Notes under the pieces: generated by a model
What the model was told of the DNA's origin: nothing
The model's database searches: none
The model's input: the letters and a program-made list of their open reading frames with translations, nothing else
Origin: DATLNF01 sp046590575
Lineage (GTDB): Bacteria; Actinomycetota; Actinomycetes; BP-191
NCBI GenBank assembly: GCA_046590575.1
Contig: JBKJUS010000052.1
Span: 1 to 26,279, forward strand
Length of the DNA stretch: 26,279 nt
Direction of reading: 5' to 3'
Shown: piece after piece, positions 7,427 to 14,400 of the stretch
Layout: the number at the start of each line of letters is the position of its first letter
Position numbering within the stretch: position 1 is the first letter of the stretch
Position numbers and translations under genes: made by a program

Positions 7427-8572
7427 GTGCCCGACTCCGCTGATGTTGACCTTGCTGCGCTTCGGGCTGCAGTCGATGCCGTGGACGCTGAGCTCGTCGA
7501 CGTCGTCGCGCGCCGGCTCGGACTGGTCTCACAGGTCGCGGACCTCAAGTCCGGTGCCGCGGCCCCTGTCCGGGATGCCATCCGCGAACGCGAGGTGCTC
7601 GACTCTGTCGCTGCCGCCGCCCGCGCTCGCGGGGTGTCCGTGCACCTTGTACGTCGACTCTTCGAAGAGCTGCTGCACCACTCGGTCACCCATCAGGCTG
7701 CTCGCCTCTCGCCCGCCGACGGCCGACGACTGCGCGTGTCCTACCAAGGCGCTGAGAACGCCTACTCCTACCTGGCCGCGCACAAGTACGTCGATGACGC
7801 AGGCGCGGTGGGGGAGTTCGTCGGATGCCGGACCTTCCTGGAGGCAGCTGAGCTGCTCGCCGACGGCGATGTCGACCTGGCCGTGCTCCCGATCGAGAAC
7901 ACCACGGCTGGAAGCATCAACGGGGTTTACGACCTCCTCCGCACGGAGGATCTGACGATCGTCGGCGAAGAGGTGTGGAAGGTCGACCACTGCCTGGCCG
8001 GGCCAGCTGAGGTGCCGCTCGAGTCCTTGACGCGGGTTCTCTCCCATCCGCAGGCACTGGAGCAATGCTCGACGTTCTTGGCATCGCTGCCGCACTGCGA
8101 GGCGGTCGCCCACGTCGACACTGCAGCAGCGTTGGAAGCCGTCTCTGCGGCAGGTGATCCCACGGTCGCGGCGATCGGCTCGACGGAAGCGGCAACCGCG
8201 TTGGGTCTGGTTGTGCTGCAGCACGGGGTGAGCAACCAGCAGGAGAACTACACCCGGTTCGTCGTCCTGGCCACAGCGGCGCGGTCGGTCGACCCCCGGG
8301 TGCCATGCAAGACCTCGCTGATCCTCGTCACCCGGCATGAACAGGGTGCGCTTCTCCGCTGCCTGGAAGTGCTCGCTGCGAGCGGGTTGTCCATGACCAA
8401 GCTCGAGTCGCGACCGCGGCCCAGCAGACCGTTCGAGTACATGTTCTTCCTCGATTTCGAGGGCAGCGTGGAAGATCCCCGCGTGGGGGCCGCGCTGGAG
8501 GAGCTGCGGATGGCTGCCCTCATGGTCAAGGTCCTGGGGAGCTATCCGTCAAAAACCGTCATCCGGAGCTGA
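7427..8572 (+). CDS. pheA: Bifunctional chorismate mutase / prephenate dehydratase (P-protein)
   Basis: This 381-residue protein makes phenylpyruvate from chorismate via prephenate, the committed branch of phenylalanine synthesis. Residues of about 7-95 are an AroQ-type chorismate mutase (LRAAVDAVDAELVDVVARR, followed by DLKS and the helix with RRLFEELLHHSV). Residues of about 103-280 are prephenate dehydratase, with YQGAENAYSYLA, LPIENTTAGSINGVYDLL and the catalytic-site NYTRFVVL (Thr-Arg-Phe). Residues of about 294-375 are an ACT domain with the Phe-binding ESRP motif, so feedback inhibition by phenylalanine is expected. The length matches proteobacterial P-proteins, whereas many actinobacteria have a dehydratase without fused mutase. 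It starts at GTG 7427, 28 bp after the acyltransferase stop, and is followed 4 bp later by the ABC ATPase. Confidence 0.93.
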   Translation: MPDSADVDLAALRAAVDAVDAELVDVVARRLGLVSQVADLKSGAAAPVRDAIREREVLDSVAAAARARGVSVHLVRRLFEELLHHSVTHQAARLSPADGRRLRVSYQGAENAYSYLAAHKYVDDAGAVGEFVGCRTFLEAAELLADGDVDLAVLPIENTTAGSINGVYDLLRTEDLTIVGEEVWKVDHCLAGPAEVPLESLTRVLSHPQALEQCSTFLASLPHCEAVAHVDTAAALEAVSAAGDPTVAAIGSTEAATALGLVVLQHGVSNQQENYTRFVVLATAARSVDPRVPCKTSLILVTRHEQGALLRCLEVLAASGLSMTKLESRPRPSRPFEYMFFLDFEGSVEDPRVGAALEELRMAALMVKVLGSYPSKTVIRS

Positions 8573-8576
8573 CATC

Positions 8577-9494
8577 GTGGCCGTGATCGAGATCGAGGGT
8601 GCGCACAAGGTCTACCGACGGTCCCGACGGCCTCCGCAGCGGGCGCTCGACGGACTCGACCTCACGGTCGAGGAGGGAGGTGTCTTCGGCTTCCTCGGAC
8701 CCAACGGCTCCGGCAAGACGACCACGATCCGGGTGCTGCTCGGACTCGTGCGGCCCGACGCCGGTGAGGTGCGGGTGTTCGGACGGCCGGTGCCCGGCGG
8801 GCTGCCCGAGGTCATCCCTTCGATCGGCGCGCTGGTGGAGTCGCCGCAGCTCTTCCCGAGCTTCACGGGCCGCCGCAACCTCCGCCTGCTCGCCGGGATC
8901 GCCGGGCTGCCTGACCGCCGGGTCGACGAGGTGCTCGAGCAGGTTGGATTGACCGACCGCGCCGGGGACCGCGTGAAGGGCTACTCCCTCGGCATGCGCC
9001 AGCGACTGGGCATCGCGGCGGCACTGCTCAAGAAGCCTCGGCTGCTCGTGCTCGACGAGCCGAGCAACGGACTGGACCCGGCAGGCATCCGCGAGGTGCG
9101 TGAGCTGCTTCGCTCGCTCGGCGCGTCCGGCGTCACGGTGTTCGTGTCGTCGCACCTGCTCGGCGAGGTGGAGCAGATGTGCGATCACGTCGCCATCGTG
9201 GCTCGGGGGCGCCTGGTGATGACCGGAACGGTGCGCGAGATCATCGCGGCGACCCGGCAGTCGACCGGCGAGGTACGTGTCGTCGTGGGGGGGATCGTCG
9301 CGGCAGGGGAGCTGCTCCAGGCCCGCGGCTTCGTCGTGGAGATAGCTGCGGACCACCTGGTCGTGCGAGGGGTTGCAGACCCGGCGGAGGTCACCCGCGT
9401 GCTGGCCGTCAAGAAGATGTACGTCAGCGAGCTGACCCCGGTCGAGGCCAGCCTTGAGTCGGTCTTCTTCGAGCTGACGGAGGGTGCGCCGTGA
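8577..9494 (+). CDS. ABC-2 type transporter ATP-binding protein
   Basis: This 305-residue ATPase subunit powers the adjacent permease. The nucleotide-binding domain is complete: Walker A GPNGSGKTT, Q-loop around ESPQLF, signature YSLGMRQRLG, Walker B LLVLDEPSNGLDP and the switch His in SSHLL. The C-terminal 85 residues form the accessory domain usual in bacitracin/antibiotic-type (BcrA/CcmA-like) exporters, with LTPVEASLESVFFELT at the end. It starts at GTG 8577, with GGAG inside the end of pheA. Its last 4 bp (GTGA) overlap the permease start, showing translational coupling. The substrate cannot be inferred. Confidence 0.92.
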   Translation: MAVIEIEGAHKVYRRSRRPPQRALDGLDLTVEEGGVFGFLGPNGSGKTTTIRVLLGLVRPDAGEVRVFGRPVPGGLPEVIPSIGALVESPQLFPSFTGRRNLRLLAGIAGLPDRRVDEVLEQVGLTDRAGDRVKGYSLGMRQRLGIAAALLKKPRLLVLDEPSNGLDPAGIREVRELLRSLGASGVTVFVSSHLLGEVEQMCDHVAIVARGRLVMTGTVREIIAATRQSTGEVRVVVGGIVAAGELLQARGFVVEIAADHLVVRGVADPAEVTRVLAVKKMYVSELTPVEASLESVFFELTEGAP

Positions 9495-10273
9495 TTCGCC
9501 TGCTTCGTGTCGAGATGCGCCGGATCGCGGCTCGCCGCGCCGTCCGCTGGCTCACGGTCGCACTCATCGGTGCTCTTGTCCTCATCGGGGTGAGCGCCCT
9601 CCGCGACGCCGGGAAGACGCCCGGCCCCGGTGACTTCGTGTTCCGTGACCGCGCCCCCGAAGGCTCCAACATCGTCGGCGGTGCGCTGGCAGTCTACGCC
9701 TTCCTGGTCGGATCGACGTACGCCGGCGCGGAGTGGGCGGCGGGGACCGTGCAGGCACTGTTGTTCTGGGAGCCGCGGCGGGTCCGGGTGCTCCTTGCCA
9801 AGATGGCCGCACTGGCAGTCTGGGTAGTCGGCGTGGGTGTGGTCGCCCATGGCGTCCTCACCTCCTTCGCCGCAGCGGCCTCGAAGTCTGACGGGTCGTA
9901 CGCCGGGATCGACGGGGACTTCTGGAGGTCGTTGCTCGTCGCGGATGTACGGGCCCTCGCCATGGGCGTTTTCGGCGGTGCACTGGCGTTCGGGCTGGCG
10001 GGGCTCACGCGTAGCACCGGCGCGGCGCTGGGCGCCGGGTTCGTCTACTTCGCCATCCTTGAGCAGGTCCTGCGCGGGCTGGTCCGCTGGAGCAACCCCT
10101 ACCTCGTCGGCAACGCGTTCGTCGCGTGGCTCGACGGCGAGCTCGTCATCCCGCTGAGCAGCACCAGGTCAGTGCTGATGTCGCGCACCGATGGTGGCCT
10201 GGTGATGCTCGGCTACGCGGTCGTCGTCGTCGGGGTGATGACATTGCTCTTCGCTCGGCGCGACGTCACCTGA
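9491..10273 (+). CDS. ABC-2 type transporter permease
   Basis: This 260-residue integral membrane protein has about six hydrophobic segments, including AVRWLTVALIGALVLIG near residue 17, LAVYAFLVGSTYAG near 66, a long segment near 105-125 (ALAVWVVGVGVVAHGVLTS), ALAMGVFGGALAFGLAGL, LGAGFVYFAILEQVL and a final one before the stop. A typical ABC-2 extracytoplasmic loop (DFVFRDRAPEG) follows the first helix. It forms one unit with the preceding ATPase, since the start overlaps the ATPase stop by 4 bp. The stop is 6 bp from the end of the convergent CAP gene. Confidence 0.88.
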   Translation: MIRLLRVEMRRIAARRAVRWLTVALIGALVLIGVSALRDAGKTPGPGDFVFRDRAPEGSNIVGGALAVYAFLVGSTYAGAEWAAGTVQALLFWEPRRVRVLLAKMAALAVWVVGVGVVAHGVLTSFAAAASKSDGSYAGIDGDFWRSLLVADVRALAMGVFGGALAFGLAGLTRSTGAALGAGFVYFAILEQVLRGLVRWSNPYLVGNAFVAWLDGELVIPLSSTRSVLMSRTDGGLVMLGYAVVVVGVMTLLFARRDVT

Positions 10274-10279
10274 CCGACG

Positions 10280-11311
10280 TCATCGACACCGACGGCGACG
10301 CCGGACGGTCGATGCGTGCAGACCGAGGGCCAAGGCGGCTGCGACAGCCGCCGCGGTGGGCACGCTGCCGAGGGTTCGGGACGTCGCCACGGTGACCGGC
10401 GCGGCGGTGTGGTTCCGTGGCGCGGTGTCCGGGCGTCCGCGTGGGATCGCTGGTGCCTCGGTGACCACCGGGACAGCATCCGACCTGACCGCCGGTGTCC
10501 TCCGCGGAGTAGACACGACGGGCTGCGTCGGGACAGCGACAGCGACAGTCTTAGTCGGTCGCGTTGGCTGCCTCGCAGCTGGCGCCGTACGCAGCCGCAC
10601 TGTCGAGAGGCGTGGGACCCGTGCCACGGATGTGGTCCCCCGTCGAGCCGAGCCGAAGTCCTCCGTGACCCAAATGCGACCGTCCGCACTGCGGGCCACC
10701 GCGAGTCCCACGAGGACGTAGTTCGCACCGTCGACGCTGGCGTGATGGTAGGGGCTGGCGAGAAAGCCTTCGTGGTTGTCCGCGACCGAGTACCCGAAGC
10801 CGACGTTCTCTCCGAAGGTGCCGATGCCAAGGCGGCGGTGCGACTCTCGGCTGAAGAGCGGCTCGTTGTGGAAGAGCCGGTCGGCCCGGACCATCGCCGC
10901 TGTGTGCACCTGCGCGATCGCCGAAAGTTCAGGGTCGAGCGTGACCGGCCTGAGGCGATGAGTCGTTCGGTGGGCGTTGATCAGCCGGAGCAGTTCTGCG
11001 GGCTCCTGGCCGGTCACCGCTGATGTCGGCGGACGGGCCGGCGGGACCGCGACCGGCGGGTTGGGTACCGCCGGGGGTGGCACCGGCGCGAGTGGGGTCT
11101 GCGGCCCGATCGGCAGGGGTTCGCGCGGAGCGGGCGACGAGACAACGGGAGAGGGGGCGGGATCTGGCGGGCAGAGGAAGACGAAGAAGCACCGCTCAGA
11201 TCGTGATCCGGCAGCCGTCGTGTCGGCGCCCGAGGCGCTGCCGGCCAGGCTGATGCTCAACGCTGCGGCGGCCGTGAGTCCGGCGCTGAGACGGGTTGGC
11301 CAGCTGGACAC
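10280..11311 (-). CDS. CAP (SCP-like) domain surface protein
   Basis: This 343-residue exported protein has four parts. A signal peptide covers residues 1-29 (LSAGLTAAAALSISLAGSASG), then comes a Pro-rich linker (residues 45-95). A CAP domain of about 120 residues follows (LLRLINAHRTTHRLRPVTLD, the His in HTAAM, GENVGFGYS, YHHASVDGANYVLVGLAV). The tail is low-complexity, Thr/Pro/Val-rich, and ends in a hydrophobic stretch (VPTAAAVAAALALGLHAS) plus an Arg cluster. The last element looks like a C-terminal membrane anchor with a stop-transfer charge block, and there is no LPXTG motif. Bacterial CAP proteins are secreted or envelope-bound; their activity is mostly unknown. It starts at the GTG at 11311 with GGAG 6 nt upstream. 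Confidence 0.85.
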   Translation of the reverse strand: MSSWPTRLSAGLTAAAALSISLAGSASGADTTAAGSRSERCFFVFLCPPDPAPSPVVSSPAPREPLPIGPQTPLAPVPPPAVPNPPVAVPPARPPTSAVTGQEPAELLRLINAHRTTHRLRPVTLDPELSAIAQVHTAAMVRADRLFHNEPLFSRESHRRLGIGTFGENVGFGYSVADNHEGFLASPYHHASVDGANYVLVGLAVARSADGRIWVTEDFGSARRGTTSVARVPRLSTVRLRTAPAARQPTRPTKTVAVAVPTQPVVSTPRRTPAVRSDAVPVVTEAPAIPRGRPDTAPRNHTAAPVTVATSRTLGSVPTAAAVAAALALGLHASTVRRRRRCR

Positions 11312-11463
11312 GATGGACTCCTACACCGGTCGGGAGATATCCCTCACCATCGGGCGTTGCGAGGCCGGGGTGGACCCGTTCAGGTCGAAATAGGCCTGAT
11401 GCCCGGCGAAGATGACCCGGAGTGACTAGTCCCAGCTAGGCGCTGCCAGCCCCGGGTGGCCGG

Positions 11464-13161
11464 TCAGCCGAGGCAGGCCGCCGGCAGCTCGAACCAGCGC
11501 AACGCCTCGAAGTCCGCCCGTAGCCCGGGGGGCGGCGTGCAGTCTGGGTCGGGCCGCGCGGCGGCGAGCGAGGCGGCCTCCGTGAGATATCCAGCGAGGG
11601 CTGATTCCGGGGCGCTGCGCCGGGTGCGCGGATAGGTCATCGCACCGGTGGTGGCGTCGTAGGTGACGTCATGGAGCCGAAGGGGAGGTTCGATCGCCCC
11701 GCCGCGGTGTCGCCACATTCCGCTGCCTTCGTCGAACCGGTAGTCGGCGAGGAATCGATGTCCGTGCTCGGCCACCATCTCGACCGCGCGGAGGAGGTAG
11801 TCGGCGACAGCGTCGCTGATGAAGTAGTTGAAGTTCACTCGGACCCAGCCTGGCTTGATGCCCTCGCAGCCCCGGTTGATCTCCCCCTCGAAAAGGTGCG
11901 AGCGCTCGATGTCGATGCCCAGCAATCGGTGGCCGTACGGCCCGGCGCACGAGCACCCACCTCGGGCCTGGATGCCGAACAGGTCGTTGAGCAGCGCGAC
12001 GACGAAGTTGTGGTGGAGATAGCGCGCGTTCGGCGCACGGACGACGAAGCTCACGATCGACAGCCGGTGTGCCGTGGGACTGCCGAGCACGTCGATCTGC
12101 GGGTGTGCCGACCACCGCTCGATGGCCCGACGGACGAAGCTCTCCTCGCGGGTGCCGATGAGCCCGGGTGAAACCGCTTCCTTGAGCCCGAAAACCAAGC
12201 CGGCGCGGATCGACTCGACGATCGCCGGCGTGCCTCCCTCCTCGCGCGCCACCGGGTCGGCGAGGTAGACGTGCTCCAGCGGGTTGACGTAGGCCACTGT
12301 GCCGCCGCCGGGCACGGTCGGCACCCGGTTGGACAGCAGTGTTCGGCGTACGGCGAGAACGCCGGGCGTGCCTGGCCCGCCGATGAACTTGTGCGGCGAG
12401 AGGAAGACCGCGTCTTTGTAGCCCTCCGGCTGTGCCGGGTCGGTCATGGCGACCGTGTCGTACGGCGCCGCGGCGGCGCAGTCCCAGAACGCCAAGGCGC
12501 CGTGTCGGTGCAGCAGCGCGGAGAGCCCCCAGGTGTCGCTGGTGATGCCAGTGACGTTGGACGCGGCCGAGAAGCTGCCGATCTTGAGGCGTCGTCCGGC
12601 ATGGCGAACGAGCTCTGCCTCGAGGCTCGTGGCGTCGATATGACCGTCGGCGTCCTCCGGGATGACGACGACATCGGCGATGGACTCGCGCCAGGGCAGC
12701 TCGTTCGAGTGGTGCTCGAAGGGGCCGATGAAGACGACCGGGCGCTCGTCTGGCGGTATCTGTGCGGTGAACGCGAACCGGTCGTCGAGGTTCGCCGGGA
12801 TGCGCAGGCCGAGGATGCGGATCATCTTGTCGATGGCCGCCGTCGAGCCCGAGCCGCAGAAGAGGATGACCGTCTCCTCGTCGCCGCGCAACGCCGTACG
12901 GATGATCTCGCGGGCATCCTCACGCAGTCTCGTGGTCTGCAGGCCGGTGCCGCTGGACTCCGTGTGAGTGTTGGCGTACCGGGGGAGCACCTCGTCGCGA
13001 ATGAAATCCTCGATGAACGACAAAGCGCGACCCGAGGCGGTGTAGTCGGCATAGGTGATCCGCCGAGGTCCGTAGGGGCCGGACATGACCTGGTCGTCGC
13101 CGATGACGCCCTCACGGATGCGGTCGAGCAGCGACGAGCCCTCGGTGGTCACGCTTCGCAT
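11464..13161 (-). CDS. Class V aminotransferase-fold PLP enzyme (cysteine-desulfurase-like)
   Basis: This 565-residue fold-type I PLP enzyme is related to SufS/NifS and other class V aminotransferases. Visible elements: FCGSGSTAAIDK for phosphate binding near residue 101, GPFEHHSNELPWRES near 146 (His stacking on the cofactor ring), FWDCAAAAPYD near 225 (Asp227 contacting the pyridine nitrogen), and SPHKFIGGPGTPG with Lys258 as the Schiff-base lysine. A cysteine pair, GGCSCAGPYG (Cys403, Cys405), lies where desulfurases have their catalytic loop, so sulfur chemistry is possible, but the surroundings differ from SufS. The protein is about 150 residues longer than typical desulfurases, mainly at the C-terminus. 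No iron-sulfur cluster genes are nearby. The start ATG at 13161 is plausible; the ribosome binding site is weak. Confidence 0.83.
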   Translation of the reverse strand: MRSVTTEGSSLLDRIREGVIGDDQVMSGPYGPRRITYADYTASGRALSFIEDFIRDEVLPRYANTHTESSGTGLQTTRLREDAREIIRTALRGDEETVILFCGSGSTAAIDKMIRILGLRIPANLDDRFAFTAQIPPDERPVVFIGPFEHHSNELPWRESIADVVVIPEDADGHIDATSLEAELVRHAGRRLKIGSFSAASNVTGITSDTWGLSALLHRHGALAFWDCAAAAPYDTVAMTDPAQPEGYKDAVFLSPHKFIGGPGTPGVLAVRRTLLSNRVPTVPGGGTVAYVNPLEHVYLADPVAREEGGTPAIVESIRAGLVFGLKEAVSPGLIGTREESFVRRAIERWSAHPQIDVLGSPTAHRLSIVSFVVRAPNARYLHHNFVVALLNDLFGIQARGGCSCAGPYGHRLLGIDIERSHLFEGEINRGCEGIKPGWVRVNFNYFISDAVADYLLRAVEMVAEHGHRFLADYRFDEGSGMWRHRGGAIEPPLRLHDVTYDATTGAMTYPRTRRSAPESALAGYLTEAASLAAARPDPDCTPPPGLRADFEALRWFELPAACLG

Positions 13162-13201
13162 TGTGCTCGCCTGCGCAGGAAGGCGCTGCTCGCAGTGCCC
13201 G

Positions 13202-13252
13202 GTGGCTCAGATGACTCGGCTACGGGCGTCTGAGCCGAGCAGTCTGAGCCAC
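13202..13252 (-). terminator. Large hairpin downstream of the tRNA cluster
   Basis: A 10-bp perfect arm (13202-13211 with 13243-13252) continues, after a 3-nt mismatch, into a 7-bp perfect arm (13215-13221 with 13233-13239) around an 11-nt loop. It lies just past the 3' end of tRNA-Val on the minus strand and before the start of the PLP-enzyme gene. It lacks a U-tract, as is common for actinobacterial terminators. The most likely role is ending the tRNA transcript. Confidence 0.6.
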
Positions 13253-13268
13253 TCGACGCCAAGAAGAG

Positions 13269-13342
13269 TGGACGCGAGAGGACTCGAACCTCCGACCTCC
13301 TCCGTGTCAGGGAGGCGCTCTAACCAACTGAGCTACGCGTCC
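13269..13342 (-). tRNA. tRNA-Val (GAC)
   Basis: The cloverleaf is complete: acceptor arm GGACGCG/CGCGTCC, anticodon stem CCTCC/GGAGG around loop CTGACAC (anticodon GAC), and T-arm GGAGG-TTCGAGT-CCTCT. The discriminator is A and CCA is not encoded. It is the last gene of a three-tRNA cluster. Confidence 0.95.
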
Positions 13343-13343
13343 G

Positions 13344-13415
13344 AGGCGCAGGCGAGAATCGAACTCGCGTACAGGGCTTTGCAGGCCCTTGCCTAAGCCA
13401 CTCGGCCACTGCGCC
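13344..13415 (-). tRNA. tRNA-Cys (GCA)
   Basis: The acceptor arm is GGCGCAG/CTGCGCC and the anticodon stem AGGGC/GCCCT encloses loop CTGCAAA (anticodon GCA). The discriminator is U, as is usual for tRNA-Cys. One nucleotide separates it from tRNA-Val. CCA is not encoded. Confidence 0.95.
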
Positions 13416-13485
13416 AGCTCGAGGCTCACCTGATGAGACCCGGTCGTGCCACACCTTACGGCCTGGCTGGCCGTGTGATGCGTGG

Positions 13486-13558
13486 AGCGGACGACGGGAT
13501 TCGAACCCGCGACCCTCACCTTGGCAAGGTGATGCTCTACCAGCTGAGCCACGTCCGC
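13486..13558 (-). tRNA. tRNA-Gly (GCC)
   Basis: The acceptor arm is GCGGACG/CGTCCGC. The anticodon stem TCACC/GGTGA encloses loop TTGCCAA (anticodon GCC), and the T-loop is TTCGAAT. The discriminator is U. It is the first gene of the Gly-Cys-Val cluster and has a recognisable promoter upstream. Confidence 0.95.
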
Positions 13559-13570
13559 ATGCGAGGCGTC

Positions 13571-13600
13571 ACTGTAACGGACACCGCGACCGGGGCTCAA
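13571..13600 (-). promoter_or_regulatory. Promoter of the tRNA-Gly/Cys/Val cluster
   Basis: On the minus strand, TTGAGC (13595-13600) is followed after 18 nt by TACAGT (13571-13576), which ends 12 nt before the mature 5' end of tRNA-Gly. The -35 element falls on the apex of the terminator hairpin that ends the upstream gene. Confidence 0.5.
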
Positions 13601-13622
13601 ACGAGCCCGGCCGCGGTGTCCG
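13578..13622 (-). terminator. Terminator hairpin after the Asp-rich repeat protein gene
   Basis: An 11-bp perfect outer stem (13578-13588 with 13612-13622) is followed by an inner GC stem (GGGCTC with GAGCCC, one bulge) closed by an AAAC loop. It starts 17 bp past the stop of the gene at 13640, in the minus-strand direction, and is followed by TTACAGT. Confidence 0.75.
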
Positions 13623-13639
13623 TACTTCGGGTGCTGTGC

Positions 13640-14200
13640 TCAGCGAGGCGGCAGCGGGAGCACGGCGTCTTCGACGACCGCCACCAGACAGCTGGCCTCG
13701 TGGACCACGGGGCGTACCGCCGCCGGCGTAGAGCCCTCCACCGTGTGCAGAGTGCCGCTGACCACGCCATCCTCGTTGGTCCCCGGCGCGAGGTTTTCGC
13801 CGATCGTCCGAGTGCCGAGCAGACCACCCCGTGCGCACGTGCTCACCGCAGGAGCCGGGTTGCTCTCAGTGGTGTCCGAGGCGCTGCTGCAGCCGGGGTC
13901 GGCGGGGAAGTCCACGGCGCCGTCGCTGTCGTTGTCGACGCCGTCATTGCAGGCGGGGGTGCCGCTGCCGCCGCCGGAAGGGGGGTTGGTCTCGTCGGTG
14001 TCTGTCGCGTTCATGCAGCCGGGGTCGGCGGGGAAGTCCACGGCGCCGTCGCTGTCGTTGTCGACGCTGTCACTGCAGGCGGGGTCGGCTGCATGGCCGA
14101 CGCCCACTCCGACGAATCCGACAGTGAGCAGCAGACCCATGAGGGCCCCGGCGACGAGCCGTAGCGAGCGGGAGGTGCCTTCAGGAGATGAGGTGTGCAC
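13640..14200 (-). CDS. Small secreted protein with duplicated DNDxDG (thrombospondin type 3-like) repeats
   Basis: This 186-residue exported protein has a signal peptide (SLRLVAGALMGLLLTVGFVG near residues 12-31). Two near-identical repeats follow, of the form C-x-D-x-V-D-N-D-S-D-G-A-V-D-F-P-A-D-P-G-C, spaced 42 residues apart. They resemble calcium-binding thrombospondin type 3 / EF-loop repeats: the DNDSDGAVD core offers the alternating acidic ligands, and each repeat is bracketed by cysteines. The C-terminal 70 residues have no recognised motif. I chose the GTG at 14200 because it puts the signal peptide near the N-terminus and has AGGGA just upstream. The frame is open to 14323. Function unknown; calcium binding is inference from the repeat. 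A strong terminator follows. Confidence 0.78.
   Translation of the reverse strand: MHTSSPEGTSRSLRLVAGALMGLLLTVGFVGVGVGHAADPACSDSVDNDSDGAVDFPADPGCMNATDTDETNPPSGGGSGTPACNDGVDNDSDGAVDFPADPGCSSASDTTESNPAPAVSTCARGGLLGTRTIGENLAPGTNEDGVVSGTLHTVEGSTPAAVRPVVHEASCLVAVVEDAVLPLPPR
13889..14067 (-). repeat. 126-bp-period tandem duplication inside the Asp-rich repeat gene
   Basis: Positions 13889-13941 and 14015-14067 are identical over 53 bp, and the identity resumes with few mismatches just beyond. The offset of 126 bp equals 42 codons. Identity at silent positions indicates a recent duplication or gene conversion. Confidence 0.9.
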
Positions 14201-14387
14201 GGTGTCCCTGCCTTGGTGGATGGACCGATGTCTACTGAGGAAACGAGCCGACCGGCAAAACGCCTCGGGGTGACGCTGTGTGTTTATCGGCTCACTCGAT
14301 GCGTAGGGTAAGCCACATTTCACGCATTAGGTACAAACCGTTGCAAACTTCAGCCGGGTCGTCGGCTGCCCGGTCCACCGGCGGTGA

Positions 14388-14393
14388 CAGGAT
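14388..14393 (+). promoter_or_regulatory. Putative -10 box (CAGGAT) of hutG
   Basis: CAGGAT ends 7 nt before the GTG of hutG, the same spacing as at pheA and hutH. The AGGA inside it could instead act as a ribosome binding site at 8 nt. The two readings cannot be separated by eye. The rest of 14201-14400, between divergent genes, has an unusually A+T-rich patch (about 14278-14350) likely to hold promoters. Confidence 0.35.
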
Positions 14394-14400
14394 CCGCGTC

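Noticed and set aside
13307..13600. 97-codon frame across the tRNA cluster
   Set aside because: It is read through three tRNA genes (the VAQLVEHHLAKV and WPSGLGKGLQ peptides are tRNA translations).
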